NCBI GenBank assembly: GCA_030680175.1
Contig: JAUXWO010000070.1
Coordinates: 1 to 64,000 of the forward strand
DNA: 64,000 nt
Reading direction: 5' to 3'
Source: Vicinamibacterales bacterium
GTDB lineage: Bacteria > Acidobacteriota > Vicinamibacteria > Vicinamibacterales > UBA2999
Below, piece by piece: positions 8,159 through 17,136 of this stretch. The translations under genes were made by a program, and so were the position numbers. Numbering within the stretch: position 1 is the stretch's first letter; every line of letters starts with the position of its first letter. The notes beneath the pieces are model-generated. The model searched no databases, was not told the origin of the DNA, and was given only the letters and a program-made list of their open reading frames with translations.

Positions 8159-9574
8159 TCATCGCGCCCCCGCCGGCTCCTGCGGCCCGAGGGGGCTCAG
8201 CGTCTCGATGGCCCCGGCCAGCGCCAGCACGCGCTCCTCGCCCATCGGCGGCCCGATGATCTGCAGCCCGACCGGCAGGCCGCGGGCGTCGCGGCCGCAG
8301 GGCACCGAGGCCACCGGCAACCCCGTCAGGCTCCAGATGAACGTCGGGGCAATCCAGTCGATGTACGTCTCCATGGGCGTGCCCGCGATCGTCTCCGGGT
8401 AGTTCTGCTCCACCGGAAACGGCGGCACCGCCATGGTGGGTGTGACGATGAGATCGGTGTGCGCGAACAGGTCTTCGCAGATCCGCCAGAGGCGGTTGCG
8501 GGCCTGCTCGGCCGCGCCGACGGCCTCCAGCGGGGTCTCGAGGCCACGCGTGATGTTGCCGGCCACGTTCGCGCCGAATCGCTCACGGTGCGCGAAGCGC
8601 GGGTGCATCTGGGCCACGAACCACAGGCCGCGCAGCGCGAGGAACGCCGGGCGCGCGAACGCGAGGTCGAGATCGATCTCCTCCACCAGATGGCCCGACG
8701 CTTCGAGTCCGAAGGCGGCCCGCCGGCAGATCCCCTCGAGTTCGACATCCACGCCGATCCGCGCCGGGTCTGCGGCGTAGCGCACGCGCGTGCCGCGCGG
8801 CAGTCCCGCGGCGACCGCCGCCGGCAGGTCGCGGCCGGCGAACGGCGCCGTGATCGGCGTCCGCGCACTGGGCCCCGCCATCACCTGCAACGCCAGCGCG
8901 ACATCCGCCGCGGTGCGTGCCATCGGCCCCGTCACCTGCAGCGTGTCCCACAGCCAGTCGGTCGGCACCGTGGGCACGAGCCCCACCGAGGGACGGATGC
9001 CGACCACGCCGCAGAAGGATGCGGGGATGCGCAACGAGCCGCCGAGGTCCGTGCCTTCGGCCAGGGCGATCATCCCGGCCGCCAGCGCCGCGGCCCCGCC
9101 GCCCGTCGACCCCCCGGCGCTCTTCGATGGGTCCCACGGATTGCGCGTCCGCCCGAACACGTCATTGAAGGTGTTGCCGCCGGCGGCAAACTCCGGGCAG
9201 TTGGTCTTGCCGAGGATCACGGCGCCCGCCTCGCGCAGGCGCGTCACGACGAGCGCGTCCTCCGTCGCCACGTGGTCGGCGTACACGGCCGATCCGTACG
9301 TCGTCCGCAGGCCCGCGACGGGCGTGATGTCCTTGATGCCCACGGGCAGCCCGCACAGGACGCCCGGCGCGCCGCCGCGCGCCCGCGCCGCGTCCACGGC
9401 GCGGGCCTCGTCGAGGGCCCGCGGGTTCAGCGTGACGACGGCATTCAGGGCGGGGTTGCGTTCGGTGACACGCGCGAGGGTGGCCTCGACGACCTCGACC
9501 GCCGACAGGCGCCGGTCCCGGACGAGATCGCGGAGGGCCGTGGCCGAGCCATCAAGAAACGCGGTGTCGCGCAT
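8159..9574 (-). CDS. Amidase-signature family amidase, cytoplasmic
   Basis: A 471-aa AS-family hydrolase without a signal peptide, unlike the amidase at 184-1893. The catalytic region shows Lys in GIKDI (about residue 81), then KSAGGSTGGGAAAL (about 152-165) with the cis-Ser, and the nucleophile Ser in TDLGGSLRIP (about 180). The length fits plain amidases or GatA-like enzymes, but no gatB or gatC is nearby, so tRNA amidotransferase function is unlikely. It heads a two-gene run with the AI-2E family permease. Confidence 0.9.
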   Translation of the reverse strand: MRDTAFLDGSATALRDLVRDRRLSAVEVVEATLARVTERNPALNAVVTLNPRALDEARAVDAARARGGAPGVLCGLPVGIKDITPVAGLRTTYGSAVYADHVATEDALVVTRLREAGAVILGKTNCPEFAAGGNTFNDVFGRTRNPWDPSKSAGGSTGGGAAALAAGMIALAEGTDLGGSLRIPASFCGVVGIRPSVGLVPTVPTDWLWDTLQVTGPMARTAADVALALQVMAGPSARTPITAPFAGRDLPAAVAAGLPRGTRVRYAADPARIGVDVELEGICRRAAFGLEASGHLVEEIDLDLAFARPAFLALRGLWFVAQMHPRFAHRERFGANVAGNITRGLETPLEAVGAAEQARNRLWRICEDLFAHTDLIVTPTMAVPPFPVEQNYPETIAGTPMETYIDWIAPTFIWSLTGLPVASVPCGRDARGLPVGLQIIGPPMGEERVLALAGAIETLSPLGPQEPAGAR

Positions 9575-9692
9575 GTCGGCCCCTAGCCTACAGGATCGAC
9601 ACGGGTGAGGCGACCACCGCGGGAACCGTCACGAGGATCTGGCGGGGCGTGGCGACCACGGGGCGGCGCGACAGGATCGAGCCGGTCGCCCC

Positions 9693-10388
9693 CTACTTGA
9701 AGTCGCGCCCCTCGACCCACAGCGCGCGGGTCGTTGCGCCGGGCGTGGTCTCCACCAGCTGGCGCCAGGCCCCGGCGGCACGGGCCGAGGCATCGACGAT
9801 TCGCCCCCCGCACACGACCGTCCGGTCGACCGGCCGCACCCACGCGCGACGGACCGTGCTGGCCACGCCGAACTCGACCACGCGCAGCGTGAGCTGCGGG
9901 GGCAACGTCCCCGGCTGGATGCCGCTGACCTCGAAGCGCACGCCGTCGATGCTGACGTCCAGCACACGCGAGGCCACGCCGTCCACCGCCGCCGCGATGG
10001 GACGAATGTGCCTGCGCGGCGACCGCCGCGCCGGGCGCCCCTCGCCGAGCGCCAGCGCGACAGCCAGGGCCAGCGCCTCCGGGGTGAAGGGCCGCGCCAG
10101 CCAGCCCACGTGACGGCGCAGCGCATCGGGCAGGACACGGCGCTCGCCGAGGAGGATGAGCGGCCGGTTCGGACCGAGCGTCCGCAGGAGCACCGGGAGG
10201 CCCGCGTCTGAGACGAGGGCGGCATCGGCGATGAGCGCCTCCATCGGAGCGGCATGGAGGGCGGCGGGCAATGAGGCCAGATCGAACATGGGGACGGGTT
10301 CGCAGCCCGCGGCCTCGAGCGCGTCAATCAGGGCCGCGCGTTCGCTGATGGCAGGCGCCGCGGCGCCAATCCGTGGGAACTGTTTCAT
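9693..10388 (-). CDS. PilZ-like protein with receiver-like N-terminal domain
   Basis: A 231-aa soluble protein. Residues 1-115 have alternating hydrophobic strands and helices like a response-regulator fold (ALIADAALV, PLILLGE, GWLARPF) but lack a clear phospho-acceptor Asp. Residues about 125-231 resemble a PilZ domain, the c-di-GMP sensor: an arginine-rich RRSPRRHIR, then DVSIDGVRFEV, which fits the D/NxSxxG pattern. The two PilZ motifs are the only evidence for c-di-GMP binding. No good ribosome site is seen; a start at 10403 is also possible. An HD-GYP gene lies 8 kb away. Confidence 0.65.
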   Translation of the reverse strand: MKQFPRIGAAAPAISERAALIDALEAAGCEPVPMFDLASLPAALHAAPMEALIADAALVSDAGLPVLLRTLGPNRPLILLGERRVLPDALRRHVGWLARPFTPEALALAVALALGEGRPARRSPRRHIRPIAAAVDGVASRVLDVSIDGVRFEVSGIQPGTLPPQLTLRVVEFGVASTVRRAWVRPVDRTVVCGGRIVDASARAAGAWRQLVETTPGATTRALWVEGRDFK

Positions 10389-10650
10389 GGCGACCGGTGG
10401 CATTGCAAGGCGCCTGCCGACCGACGACACCTGGCGCGTGGCCCGAATTCCGCGGAATTGACACCGCCGCCGTGGCGGTCCCTCTCCCGGGAACGACGCA
10501 TCCGTCACCCCTCGTACAGGACTGGTCGTCTCGCCTCCCGTTCAGGGGCTACGGCGTCCACTCCCCTGTGAACGCCACGGCGCGCGCGAAGGCGGCCTCG
10601 CCGCCACGGCGCCATGTCCAGGGGCCGGGAGCGCGCGAACGCGGCGGGTG

Positions 10651-11115
10651 TCACCGGCCGCCGCCGGCCAGACGGGTGTCGAGCTCGCGCTGGAGGGCCT
10701 CGAGCCCTTTCTCGGTCATCGTCCGCACGGCCGAGTCGAGGATGCGCTGTCCGACGGCAGCAATCCGTCCGCCGATCTGCATGTCCGACCGATAGGTCAT
10801 CGTCGTCTGGTTGTCAGGCGCCTCGGCGAGCGTCACCTGCGCCGTGCCGCGCACGAAGCCGAGCGCGCCAGTGCCGTCGATGCGCATGGCCAACCGTTCG
10901 GGGGCCACCTTGTCCTCGAGGTCCACGATCATCTGGACCTCGCCGGCGCTCATGAACCCCACCGAGACCTTCATCACGCCCTCGAAGTGGTCCTCGCCCG
11001 TGCGGACGAGCCGCTGGGCGCCGGGCATCGCCGTGCCCAACACGTCCGGGTTCTGGAGCAGGTCCCACACCGCGTCACGCGGCGCCTTGAATGTGTATGT
11101 CCCCTCGACAATCAT
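10651..11115 (-). CDS. CoxG-like SRPBCC-fold protein
   Basis: A 154-aa protein matching the carbon monoxide dehydrogenase subunit G (CoxG, SRPBCC superfamily) pattern: GTYTFKAPRDAVWDLLQNPDVL at the start, AMPGAQRL, and a C-terminal amphipathic helix. CoxG helps membrane anchoring of CO dehydrogenase in known carboxydotrophs, but no coxLMS genes are in the window, so here it is just a CoxG-family lipid-binding-like protein. Its ATG overlaps the stop of a possible 41-aa frame (ATGA). Confidence 0.85.
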   Translation of the reverse strand: MIVEGTYTFKAPRDAVWDLLQNPDVLGTAMPGAQRLVRTGEDHFEGVMKVSVGFMSAGEVQMIVDLEDKVAPERLAMRIDGTGALGFVRGTAQVTLAEAPDNQTTMTYRSDMQIGGRIAAVGQRILDSAVRTMTEKGLEALQRELDTRLAGGGR

Positions 11116-11237
11116 GCGCGTCGGGCCTCCCTCACGTCGAACAGGCGCTGGGGCTGCGCGGGCTTTCCGCGGGCAGGTCGCCCCTCGGCGACGCGTGCAG
11201 CCTCGAACGCCAGCAGGTCCTCGCCGCCGCCGTACAC
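11112..11237 (-). CDS. Possible 41-aa translationally coupled protein
   Basis: A short frame from a GTG at 11237 reads VYGGGEDLLAFEAARVAEG near its start and ends LFDVREARRA. Its stop overlaps the CoxG-like start as ATGA, the usual mark of coupling, and without it there would be a 157-base gap in an otherwise tight cluster. It has no recognised family and no convincing ribosome site, so it could be the remnant of a longer gene. Confidence 0.3.
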   Translation of the reverse strand: MYGGGEDLLAFEAARVAEGRPARGKPAQPQRLFDVREARRA

Positions 11238-11271
11238 GCGCGGGCCGACGTCCTGGAAGATGGCCCCGCGA

Positions 11272-11481
11272 TCAGCCGGTGATGGGCGGCTCGGCCAGGC
11301 GCGCGGTGACGATGCGCTGCACCTCGTCGAGGGCGTGCGCCAGGGCGGCGGTGACGGCCGCGCGTTCGCCGGCGTCGAGCGCGGTCAGCGCACTGTGGGC
11401 CTCGTTGGTGCGGCTGCGCAGCACCAGCGTGAGGTGCTGCTGCGAGGTGTCGTCCAGATACCGTTCAAGTGCGAACTCCAT
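11272..11481 (-). CDS. Small helical protein after clpA
   Basis: A 69-aa protein beginning MEFALERYLDD, probably mostly alpha-helical. No family was recognised. Its start lies five bases after the clpA stop, so the two are almost certainly co-transcribed and it may be translated by re-initiation; the end of clpA provides GAGGGA. A ClpA-associated role is inference from position only. Confidence 0.6.
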   Translation of the reverse strand: MEFALERYLDDTSQQHLTLVLRSRTNEAHSALTALDAGERAAVTAALAHALDEVQRIVTARLAEPPITG

Positions 11482-11486
11482 AGCGG

Positions 11487-13727
11487 TCAGTGTCCCTCGC
11501 CCGTCCGCAGCCGGATGGCATCGTCCACGACGGTCACCGTCACGGTGGCGCCGCTCTTCAGATCGTCGAACAACAGCAGCTCCGAGAGCGGCTTCTTCAC
11601 GACCTGCTCGATCAACCGCGCCATCGGGCGTGCGCCGAAGGCGCGATCGAAGCCCCGCGTCGCCAGCCACGCCCGGGCCTCGTCGGTGAGCGCGATGGCG
11701 ATGTTGCGGTCGGCCACGAGCGCGCGCAGTTCATCGACGTGCTTGTCCACGACGCGCTCGACGGCGGCCGGGTCGAGCGGGTTGAAGTTGACCACCGCAT
11801 CGAGCCGGTTGCGGAACTCGGGGGCGAACAGGCGCTCGAGCGCGCCGGTGGCCTTGCTGCCCTCGCCCGGCTCGCGGAAGCCCATGTGCCGGCCCGACAG
11901 ATCGCGCGCCCCGGCATTGGTCGTCATGATCAGGACGATGTGCCGGAAGTCGGCCTTCCGTCCGTGCGTGTCGGTGAGCGTGGCGTGGTCCATCACCTGC
12001 AGCAGGATGCTGAACAGATCCGGGTGCGCCTTCTCGATCTCGTCGAGCAGCAGCACCGCGTGCGGCGCCTTGCGGATGGCGTCGATCAGCAGCCCGCCCT
12101 CCTCGTAGCCCACGTAGCCGGGCGGCGCCCCGATCAGCCGCGAGACGGCGTGCTTCTCCATGTACTCGGACATGTCGAAGCGCAGGAAGTCGATGTTGAG
12201 CACGCGCGCGAGCTGCCGCGCCAGCTCCGTCTTGCCGACGCCCGTCGGCCCGGCAAACAGGAAGCTGCCGATCGGCTTGTCGGGCGCACGCAGGCCCGAA
12301 CGCGCGAGCTTGATGGCCGACGCCACATCGTCAATCGCCTGAGGCTGTCCGTAGATGACCCGCTTCAGCTCGGCATCGAGATGCCGGAGCGCGGTGCGGT
12401 CATCGGTCGACACCGCCTGGATCGGCGCGCGCGCCATGCGCGCGACGATGTGCTCGATCTCGGGGATGCCGATCGACTCGTGCCGCAGGTCGGCGGGCCG
12501 GAGCTTCTCGGCGGCGCCGGCCTCGTCGAGGACGTCGATGGCCTTGTCGGGCAGGTGCAGGTCCTTCAGGTGCCGCGCCGACAGCGTCACCGCCGCCTGC
12601 AGCGCCTCGTCGGTGTACTTCACGCCGTGGTGCGTCTCGTAGTGCTCGCGCAGGCCCTTCAGGATGGCCACCGTCTCGATCTCGCTCGGCTCGAGCACCT
12701 CGATCTTCTGGAAGCGGCGGGCCAGCGCGCGGTCGCGGTCGAACGACTGCTTCACGTCCGCGAACGTCGTGGACCCGATGCAGCGGAGCGCGCCTGACGC
12801 GAGCGCGGGCTTCAGCAGGTTGCCCGCGTCCATCGTGCCGCCCGAGGCCGAACCCGCGCCGACGAGCGTGTGGATCTCGTCGATGAAGAGAATCGCGTTC
12901 GGCACCTCGGCCAGCCGGTCGAGAATCTGCTTCACGCGTTCCTCGAAGTCGCCGCGGTAGCGTGTGCCGGCCACGAGCGATCCCAGTTCCACCGCGAAGA
13001 TGCGCGCGTCCTTCAGCGGCTCGGGCACGCGGCCCTCGTGGACGCGCAGCGCGAGGCCCTCGGCCAGCGCCGTCTTGCCGACGCCGGGCTCGCCGACGAG
13101 CAGCGGGTTGTTCTTGCGGCGGCGGCAGAGCACCTGCACCATCCGCTCGACCTCGAGCTCGCGCCCGATCAACGGATCGATCTCGCCCTTCGCCGCGCGG
13201 GCCACCAGGTCCGTCGCAAACTCCTCGAGCGGGTCCTTCGGGCCGGCGTGGGTGTCGGCATCCGGCGCGCTCACGCCGGGATCGCCGGCGCCGTGCGCGA
13301 TCACCCGCAACAGGGTCAGGCGGTCGAGCCCCTGCTTGCGCAGGAAGTAGGCCGCGTGCGAGTCCTCTTCCTCGAGCAGGAACGCCAGCACCGCGCCGCT
13401 CTCCACCTGCTGCGCGCTCGACGAGGCCGCATGCACCACGGCACGCTCGACGACGCGATCGAAGCCGAGCGTGGACTCGGGCTTGACCGCCTTGGATCCG
13501 GGCACGGGCGAGAAGGCCTTGACGAACACCTCCTCGAGATCGCGGCCGACCTGGTCGACGTCCACCCGGCACGTCATCAACAGGCGCCGGGCCTGCGAAT
13601 CTTCGAGCAGGGCATGCAGCAGATGCTCGAGGCCCACGACGTCGTGCCGGCGTTCGGCGGCGAAGCGGAACGCGCGGCGAATCGTCTCGAGCGTCTCGGG
13701 CGCGAAGGGGACCGGCGTGCGGCTCAT
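11487..13727 (-). CDS. clpA: ClpA, ATP-dependent Clp protease ATP-binding subunit
   Basis: A 746-aa Hsp100 unfoldase with the usual layout: N-terminal repeat domain (about 1-145) that docks ClpS, AAA1 with Walker A GEPGVGKTALAEG (about 210) and Walker B ILFIDEIH, and AAA2 with GPTGVGKTELARQ (about 490) and VLLLDEIEKAHPD. There is no long middle coiled coil, which separates it from ClpB and ClpC. It feeds substrates to ClpP, which is not in the window. The start overlaps the clpS stop by four bases. With clpS and aat it makes a complete N-degron module. Confidence 0.97.
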   Translation of the reverse strand: MSRTPVPFAPETLETIRRAFRFAAERRHDVVGLEHLLHALLEDSQARRLLMTCRVDVDQVGRDLEEVFVKAFSPVPGSKAVKPESTLGFDRVVERAVVHAASSSAQQVESGAVLAFLLEEEDSHAAYFLRKQGLDRLTLLRVIAHGAGDPGVSAPDADTHAGPKDPLEEFATDLVARAAKGEIDPLIGRELEVERMVQVLCRRRKNNPLLVGEPGVGKTALAEGLALRVHEGRVPEPLKDARIFAVELGSLVAGTRYRGDFEERVKQILDRLAEVPNAILFIDEIHTLVGAGSASGGTMDAGNLLKPALASGALRCIGSTTFADVKQSFDRDRALARRFQKIEVLEPSEIETVAILKGLREHYETHHGVKYTDEALQAAVTLSARHLKDLHLPDKAIDVLDEAGAAEKLRPADLRHESIGIPEIEHIVARMARAPIQAVSTDDRTALRHLDAELKRVIYGQPQAIDDVASAIKLARSGLRAPDKPIGSFLFAGPTGVGKTELARQLARVLNIDFLRFDMSEYMEKHAVSRLIGAPPGYVGYEEGGLLIDAIRKAPHAVLLLDEIEKAHPDLFSILLQVMDHATLTDTHGRKADFRHIVLIMTTNAGARDLSGRHMGFREPGEGSKATGALERLFAPEFRNRLDAVVNFNPLDPAAVERVVDKHVDELRALVADRNIAIALTDEARAWLATRGFDRAFGARPMARLIEQVVKKPLSELLLFDDLKSGATVTVTVVDDAIRLRTGEGH

Positions 13728-14071
13728 CGGCGTGCGTCCTCGGGGGCGGGCTCGGGCTCCATGGTGACGAGCAGCGGGAACTCGTGCTGCTCGGCCAGCT
13801 GGCGGGTGGCGTTCACCTTGGTGTCCGCCACGTCGCGCGTGAAGATGCCGGCGACGCCGACGCCGGACTGGTGCACGTGCATCATGATCGCGAAGGCGTC
13901 GGTCGAGGGCTTCTGGAACACGGTCTCGAGCACCCAGACCACGAACTCCTGCGTGGTGAAGTCGTCGTTGTGGAGCAGCACGCGCCAGTAGCGGGGCGTC
14001 TCGAGGCGCGTCTCGGACCGCGCGTCGGTCATCACGTTCTCGCGGCGGTCGTCGTCGGGCACCGAAGCCAT
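13724..14071 (-). CDS. clpS: ClpS, N-degron adaptor of ClpA
   Basis: A 115-aa adaptor that binds bulky hydrophobic N-terminal residues and delivers proteins to ClpAP. The core motifs are clear: WRVLLHNDDFTTQEFVVWVL with the gate/pocket residues NDD, then IMMHVHQSGVGVAGIFTRDVA. About 25 variable residues precede the core; a second ATG (codon 14) is possible. Its stop overlaps the clpA start (ATGA), and aat lies 45 bases upstream. Confidence 0.97.
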   Translation of the reverse strand: MASVPDDDRRENVMTDARSETRLETPRYWRVLLHNDDFTTQEFVVWVLETVFQKPSTDAFAIMMHVHQSGVGVAGIFTRDVADTKVNATRQLAEQHEFPLLVTMEPEPAPEDARR

Positions 14072-14115
14072 GATCCGATTCTACCCCGCCCGATGGACGC
14101 CGCCGGGAGCGGCGC

Positions 14116-14814
14116 CTACCAGGACAGGTCCGCGTCGAACCGCCAGGGCCCAGGCACCGGGTCGAGTGCGGTCAACCGGCGCACGTCGCGCAGGAACCCG
14201 GCCCGGGGCACCTGTACGGCCCCGAGGCTGGCCAGGTGGGCGGTCGGCAGCTGGCAGTCGATCATCTCGAACCCCCACCGGCCCAGCTGCGCCGTGAGCC
14301 AGGCGAGCGCCGCCTTGGAGGCGTCGGTGCGGCGCGAGAACATCGACTCGCCGAAGAACATGCGGCCGAGCGCCACCCCGTAGAGGCCGCCCACGAGCGT
14401 GCCGTCCGCGTGCACCTCGACGGCATGCGCGAGGCCGGCGGCGTAGAGCGCCTCGTAGGCGGCGATCATTTCAGGAGCGAGCCACGTCCCCCCCTCGTCG
14501 TCGCGTGGCGCGGCGCAGGCGCGGATCACGGCGGCAAAGGCCGTGTCGCACGTGACCGTGAACTCGCCGCGGGCGAGCCGCCGCCGCAGCGAGCGCGATA
14601 CGCGCATCTGCCCCACCGGCAGCACCATGCGCGGGTCCGGCGACCACCAGAGCACCGGATCGCCCTCGGCGTACCAGGGGAACGTCCCCTGGCGGTAGGC
14701 CTCGACGAGCCGCGCGACGGAGAGGCCGCCCCCCGCGGCCAGAAGCCCGTTCGGCCGGCGCCGCGCGCGCTCGGGAGGCGGCAGGGGATCGGAATCGGCG
14801 AGCACGGGAATCAC
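14116..14814 (-). CDS. aat: Aat, leucyl/phenylalanyl-tRNA-protein transferase
   Basis: A 232-aa enzyme that adds Leu or Phe from aminoacyl-tRNA to proteins with N-terminal Arg or Lys, making them ClpS/ClpAP substrates. Family motifs are plain: GTFPWYAEGDPVLWWSPDPR (about 44-63), WLAPEMIAAYEALYAAGLAHAVEV, and GGLYGVALGRMFFGESMFSR with the catalytic-site Glu/Ser region. The length matches E. coli Aat. It is the first gene of aat-clpS-clpA on the minus strand. Confidence 0.96.
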   Translation of the reverse strand: MIPVLADSDPLPPPERARRRPNGLLAAGGGLSVARLVEAYRQGTFPWYAEGDPVLWWSPDPRMVLPVGQMRVSRSLRRRLARGEFTVTCDTAFAAVIRACAAPRDDEGGTWLAPEMIAAYEALYAAGLAHAVEVHADGTLVGGLYGVALGRMFFGESMFSRRTDASKAALAWLTAQLGRWGFEMIDCQLPTAHLASLGAVQVPRAGFLRDVRRLTALDPVPGPWRFDADLSW

Positions 14815-14919
14815 CGAGCGCCCCTTGACCCACGCCGGAGGGCGAACTCATCTCTTCTGGTGATGAGTGCAGATGTGCTCATTGCCGAAATGCGGGGGGT
14901 TTGCTACGCTCCACCTCGA

Positions 14920-14939
14920 CGCGTCGACCAGTCGACGCG
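14920..14939. promoter_or_regulatory. Palindrome upstream of a small gene
   Basis: A dyad CGCGTCGA-CCAG-TCGACGCG with 8-bp arms, midway between the divergent aat and small-protein genes. It could be an operator or a transcript hairpin; nothing else shows its role. Confidence 0.4.
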
Positions 14940-14983
14940 GACGGCGTCACCGTAAGATCATATGCGACGGCGGGTACTTCTTC

Positions 14984-15199
14984 ATGGTTTGGTTCTACGA
15001 ACGACAGGGCGCCTTCATCCGCTGTGAGGCCCGCCCCGCCCCTGATGGGAGCGGCTACGAACTCGAGGTCACCCATCCCGACGGCACCGAGCGGCTCGAG
15101 CGCTTCGAGGACTCGGAATCCCTGATGCGACGCCAGCACGAGATCGAAACCACCTTCAGCACCGAGGGGTGGACGGGCCCGCACGGGCGCATCATCTGA
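14984..15199 (+). CDS. Conserved-looking 71-aa protein of unknown function
   Basis: A small soluble protein starting MVWFYERQGAFIRCE, rich in charged residues and ending GRII. It looks like a compact beta-rich fold with alternating polar and hydrophobic strands, but no family was recognised. The frame is open from 14867, but the upstream part is unlike protein, so the ATG at 14984 was chosen; there is no strong ribosome site. It is followed by a weak hairpin (GGCCGT/ACGGCC near 15209) and tRNA-His. Confidence 0.6.
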   Translation: MVWFYERQGAFIRCEARPAPDGSGYELEVTHPDGTERLERFEDSESLMRRQHEIETTFSTEGWTGPHGRII

Positions 15200-15277
15200 C
15201 GCAGCGGGCGGCCGTGCGACGGCCCGAGATAGCCCGGGTCCGCGCACTTCTGGTAGAATCAGGATTCGCGCCTCTGT

Positions 15278-15353
15278 GGTGGGTGTAGCTCAGGGGTAGA
15301 GCTCCGGACTGTGGCTCCGGCTGTCGCGGGTTCGAATCCCGTCATCCACCCCA
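15278..15353 (+). tRNA. tRNA-His(GTG)
   Basis: Acceptor GTGGGTG pairs with CATCCAC with one G-T pair, and the extra 5' G (15278) faces C73, the identity pair of tRNA-His. The anticodon stem CCGGA/TCCGG surrounds CTGTGGC (anticodon GTG); the T-arm is GCGGG/CCCGT with TTCGAAT. CCA is encoded. Confidence 0.97.
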
Positions 15354-15391
15354 ATTCAACAAAGCATCTCGGGCCGTTGGCCCTCGCTGGG

Positions 15392-15454
15392 GGCGGTCGG
15401 CTGTCGGCGCTCAGCGCCCGGCTGTCGGCGCTCAGCTGTCAGCGATCAGCTCCC
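15392..15454. repeat. Nine-unit heptamer array after asmA-like gene
   Basis: Nine in-phase units: GGCGGTC, GGCTGTC, GGCGCTC, AGCGCCC, GGCTGTC, GGCGCTC, AGCTGTC, AGCGATC, AGCTCCC. It lies about 50 bases after the stop of the AsmA-like gene (minus strand) and 39 bases after tRNA-His. Same RGCNNTC word family as the arrays at 29676, 36585, 59955 and 61568. Confidence 0.9.
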
Positions 15455-15503
15455 CCCTTCCGCTGAACGCGTCCGGCGTTCGGTGCGCGGCCAGCACACC
15501 GAG

Positions 15504-17072
15504 CTACCGTCCGCGGAGCGTGCGGCCGAGTTCGATGCCGAATTTCGGGTCGCGGCGCGTGCCGTCGACCCTGATCGCCACGCGGGTGCCGGCGCCGTGC
15601 TTGCGGAACAAGGGGTCGAACGGCTTCAGCAGCCACGACCGCACGCCCGTCGTCAGGCGCGAGACCGGCGCGTCGAGCCGCACGTCGCCGCGGAAGGCGA
15701 TCTGCTCGCTCCGCAGCCCGTAGGTCCCCGCCATCTGCACCGCCGCGCCGCGCACCCCGAACGTGAGGAGCGGCAGCGTCAGCACGTTGTCCTTCAGTGC
15801 GAACCTCCCCGTCATGTTCGATACGGCGTCGTCGACGGCCTCGTCACCGGGCCGGCCCTGCGCGCGCTGGCTGAGTTCGTCGATCTTGGCCTGCAGGGCG
15901 GGACTCTGAAACCGCGCCTCGCGCAGCGTGAACGTCCCGTCGATCCAGAGCTTGTCGACCAGGTCCGCCTCGCCCGGCGCGATGTCGAGCCGCGCCTTCC
16001 CCGCCATCATGCCGGTGAGCGGTGGACGGCCGCCATCGACGAGCAGCCGCAGGACGTCGTCGATGCGCGCGCTGGTGGCGGTGACGTCGACGGTCAGGTG
16101 GCGGCCGGGGCCTTCGGCGGTGCGCACGATGGCGCCGGTCACCTCGAAGGCGGAGCCCCCAAGCCGGGCGCCCACCCTGGTCAGATAGACATCGCCATTG
16201 GTGCCGTCCACGACCGCGTCGAAGGCCGTCTCGAGCGGCACCGGCGTGTTGGTCAGGGTCGGGAGCCGGAAGTCGGGCGTGCGGGTCGACCCGGTGGCGG
16301 TGATGCGCTCGATGACGCCGGCGAAGGATCCCCCGGACTCGAGGGTCCCGGCGATGCCCGTGATCGTCGCGAGGTCCGCGTTGAACGTGAACGCGCCATC
16401 AAGCGGGGTGAGGCTCGGTTCGTCGGTCTGCCACGGCCCGAAGCGTCCCCGGCCCTCGACGATCCCGGTGGGCGTGGGCACCGTAAGCGCAGCCGTGAAG
16501 TCGGCCGGCCCATCGAGGCGGACATCGGTCAACTCCAGGGTGTGGATGTCGAAGACACGCGGCTTCTTCCCGGGGTCGCGCGAGAGCACCGTCAGGCGGG
16601 TATTGGCGGCCACGAGGCGCCCGATGACCGGCGGCGCCGAATCGTCCTCGAGATCGGCGGGGGCGCCCCCGCCCCCGAGGTGCGGCATCTCCTCGCGGCG
16701 GCGGGGCGGGATCGTGATCTCGAGGCCGTCGAGCGTGACCTCCTCGATGCGTCGGGCGAAGAAGCCGCGGAACCCGGCCGTGCCAGCGAACTGCCGCACG
16801 GCGATCACGGGCGGGATGTCGGTGCGTCCCTGGTAGCGCAACACCAGGCCATGCCCGGCGAGCCGCGGCGACGGCCAGAGCGACACCTCCACCCCGTCGA
16901 GTTGCACCTCGCTGTCGAAGCGCGCCTCGAGTCCACGGACGATGGCGGCGCGCAACTCGGGCTCGGCGCGGCGCACGACCACCACGGCCGCCACGGTGAG
17001 GCCAACGGCCACGGTCGCGACGGCCACCGCCACGATGGTCCAAAGGCGCCTCGGTCGCTCAAGGAAATGCAT
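15504..17072 (-). CDS. AsmA-family protein
   Basis: A 522-aa protein with one N-terminal membrane anchor (WTIVAVAVATVAVGLTVAAVVVV, about 11-33). A long periplasmic beta-rich region follows, with the AsmA-type motif GLEARFDSEVQLDGVEVSLWPSP and a C-terminal stretch ending LRGR. AsmA-like proteins act in the envelope, probably in lipid transport or outer-membrane homeostasis. The start MHFLER at 17072 places the anchor at the N-terminus; the open frame continues upstream but without protein-like sequence. It is divergent from the methyltransferase gene. Confidence 0.85.
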   Translation of the reverse strand: MHFLERPRRLWTIVAVAVATVAVGLTVAAVVVVRRAEPELRAAIVRGLEARFDSEVQLDGVEVSLWPSPRLAGHGLVLRYQGRTDIPPVIAVRQFAGTAGFRGFFARRIEEVTLDGLEITIPPRRREEMPHLGGGGAPADLEDDSAPPVIGRLVAANTRLTVLSRDPGKKPRVFDIHTLELTDVRLDGPADFTAALTVPTPTGIVEGRGRFGPWQTDEPSLTPLDGAFTFNADLATITGIAGTLESGGSFAGVIERITATGSTRTPDFRLPTLTNTPVPLETAFDAVVDGTNGDVYLTRVGARLGGSAFEVTGAIVRTAEGPGRHLTVDVTATSARIDDVLRLLVDGGRPPLTGMMAGKARLDIAPGEADLVDKLWIDGTFTLREARFQSPALQAKIDELSQRAQGRPGDEAVDDAVSNMTGRFALKDNVLTLPLLTFGVRGAAVQMAGTYGLRSEQIAFRGDVRLDAPVSRLTTGVRSWLLKPFDPLFRKHGAGTRVAIRVDGTRRDPKFGIELGRTLRGR

Positions 17073-17136
17073 CTGTGCGCCGTCCGGCGCCGGGGCCACG
17101 CGTGCAGCGGCACCGCGGTCATTGTACCGTGAAGGG

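Noticed and set aside
8159-9574. GatA subunit of the tRNA amidotransferase
   Set aside because: No gatB or gatC nearby, and the surrounding motifs fit general amidases as well. Left as an amidase.
10651-11115. Evidence of carbon monoxide oxidation
   Set aside because: Only a CoxG-like protein is present. No coxL, coxM or coxS, so no CO dehydrogenase can be claimed.
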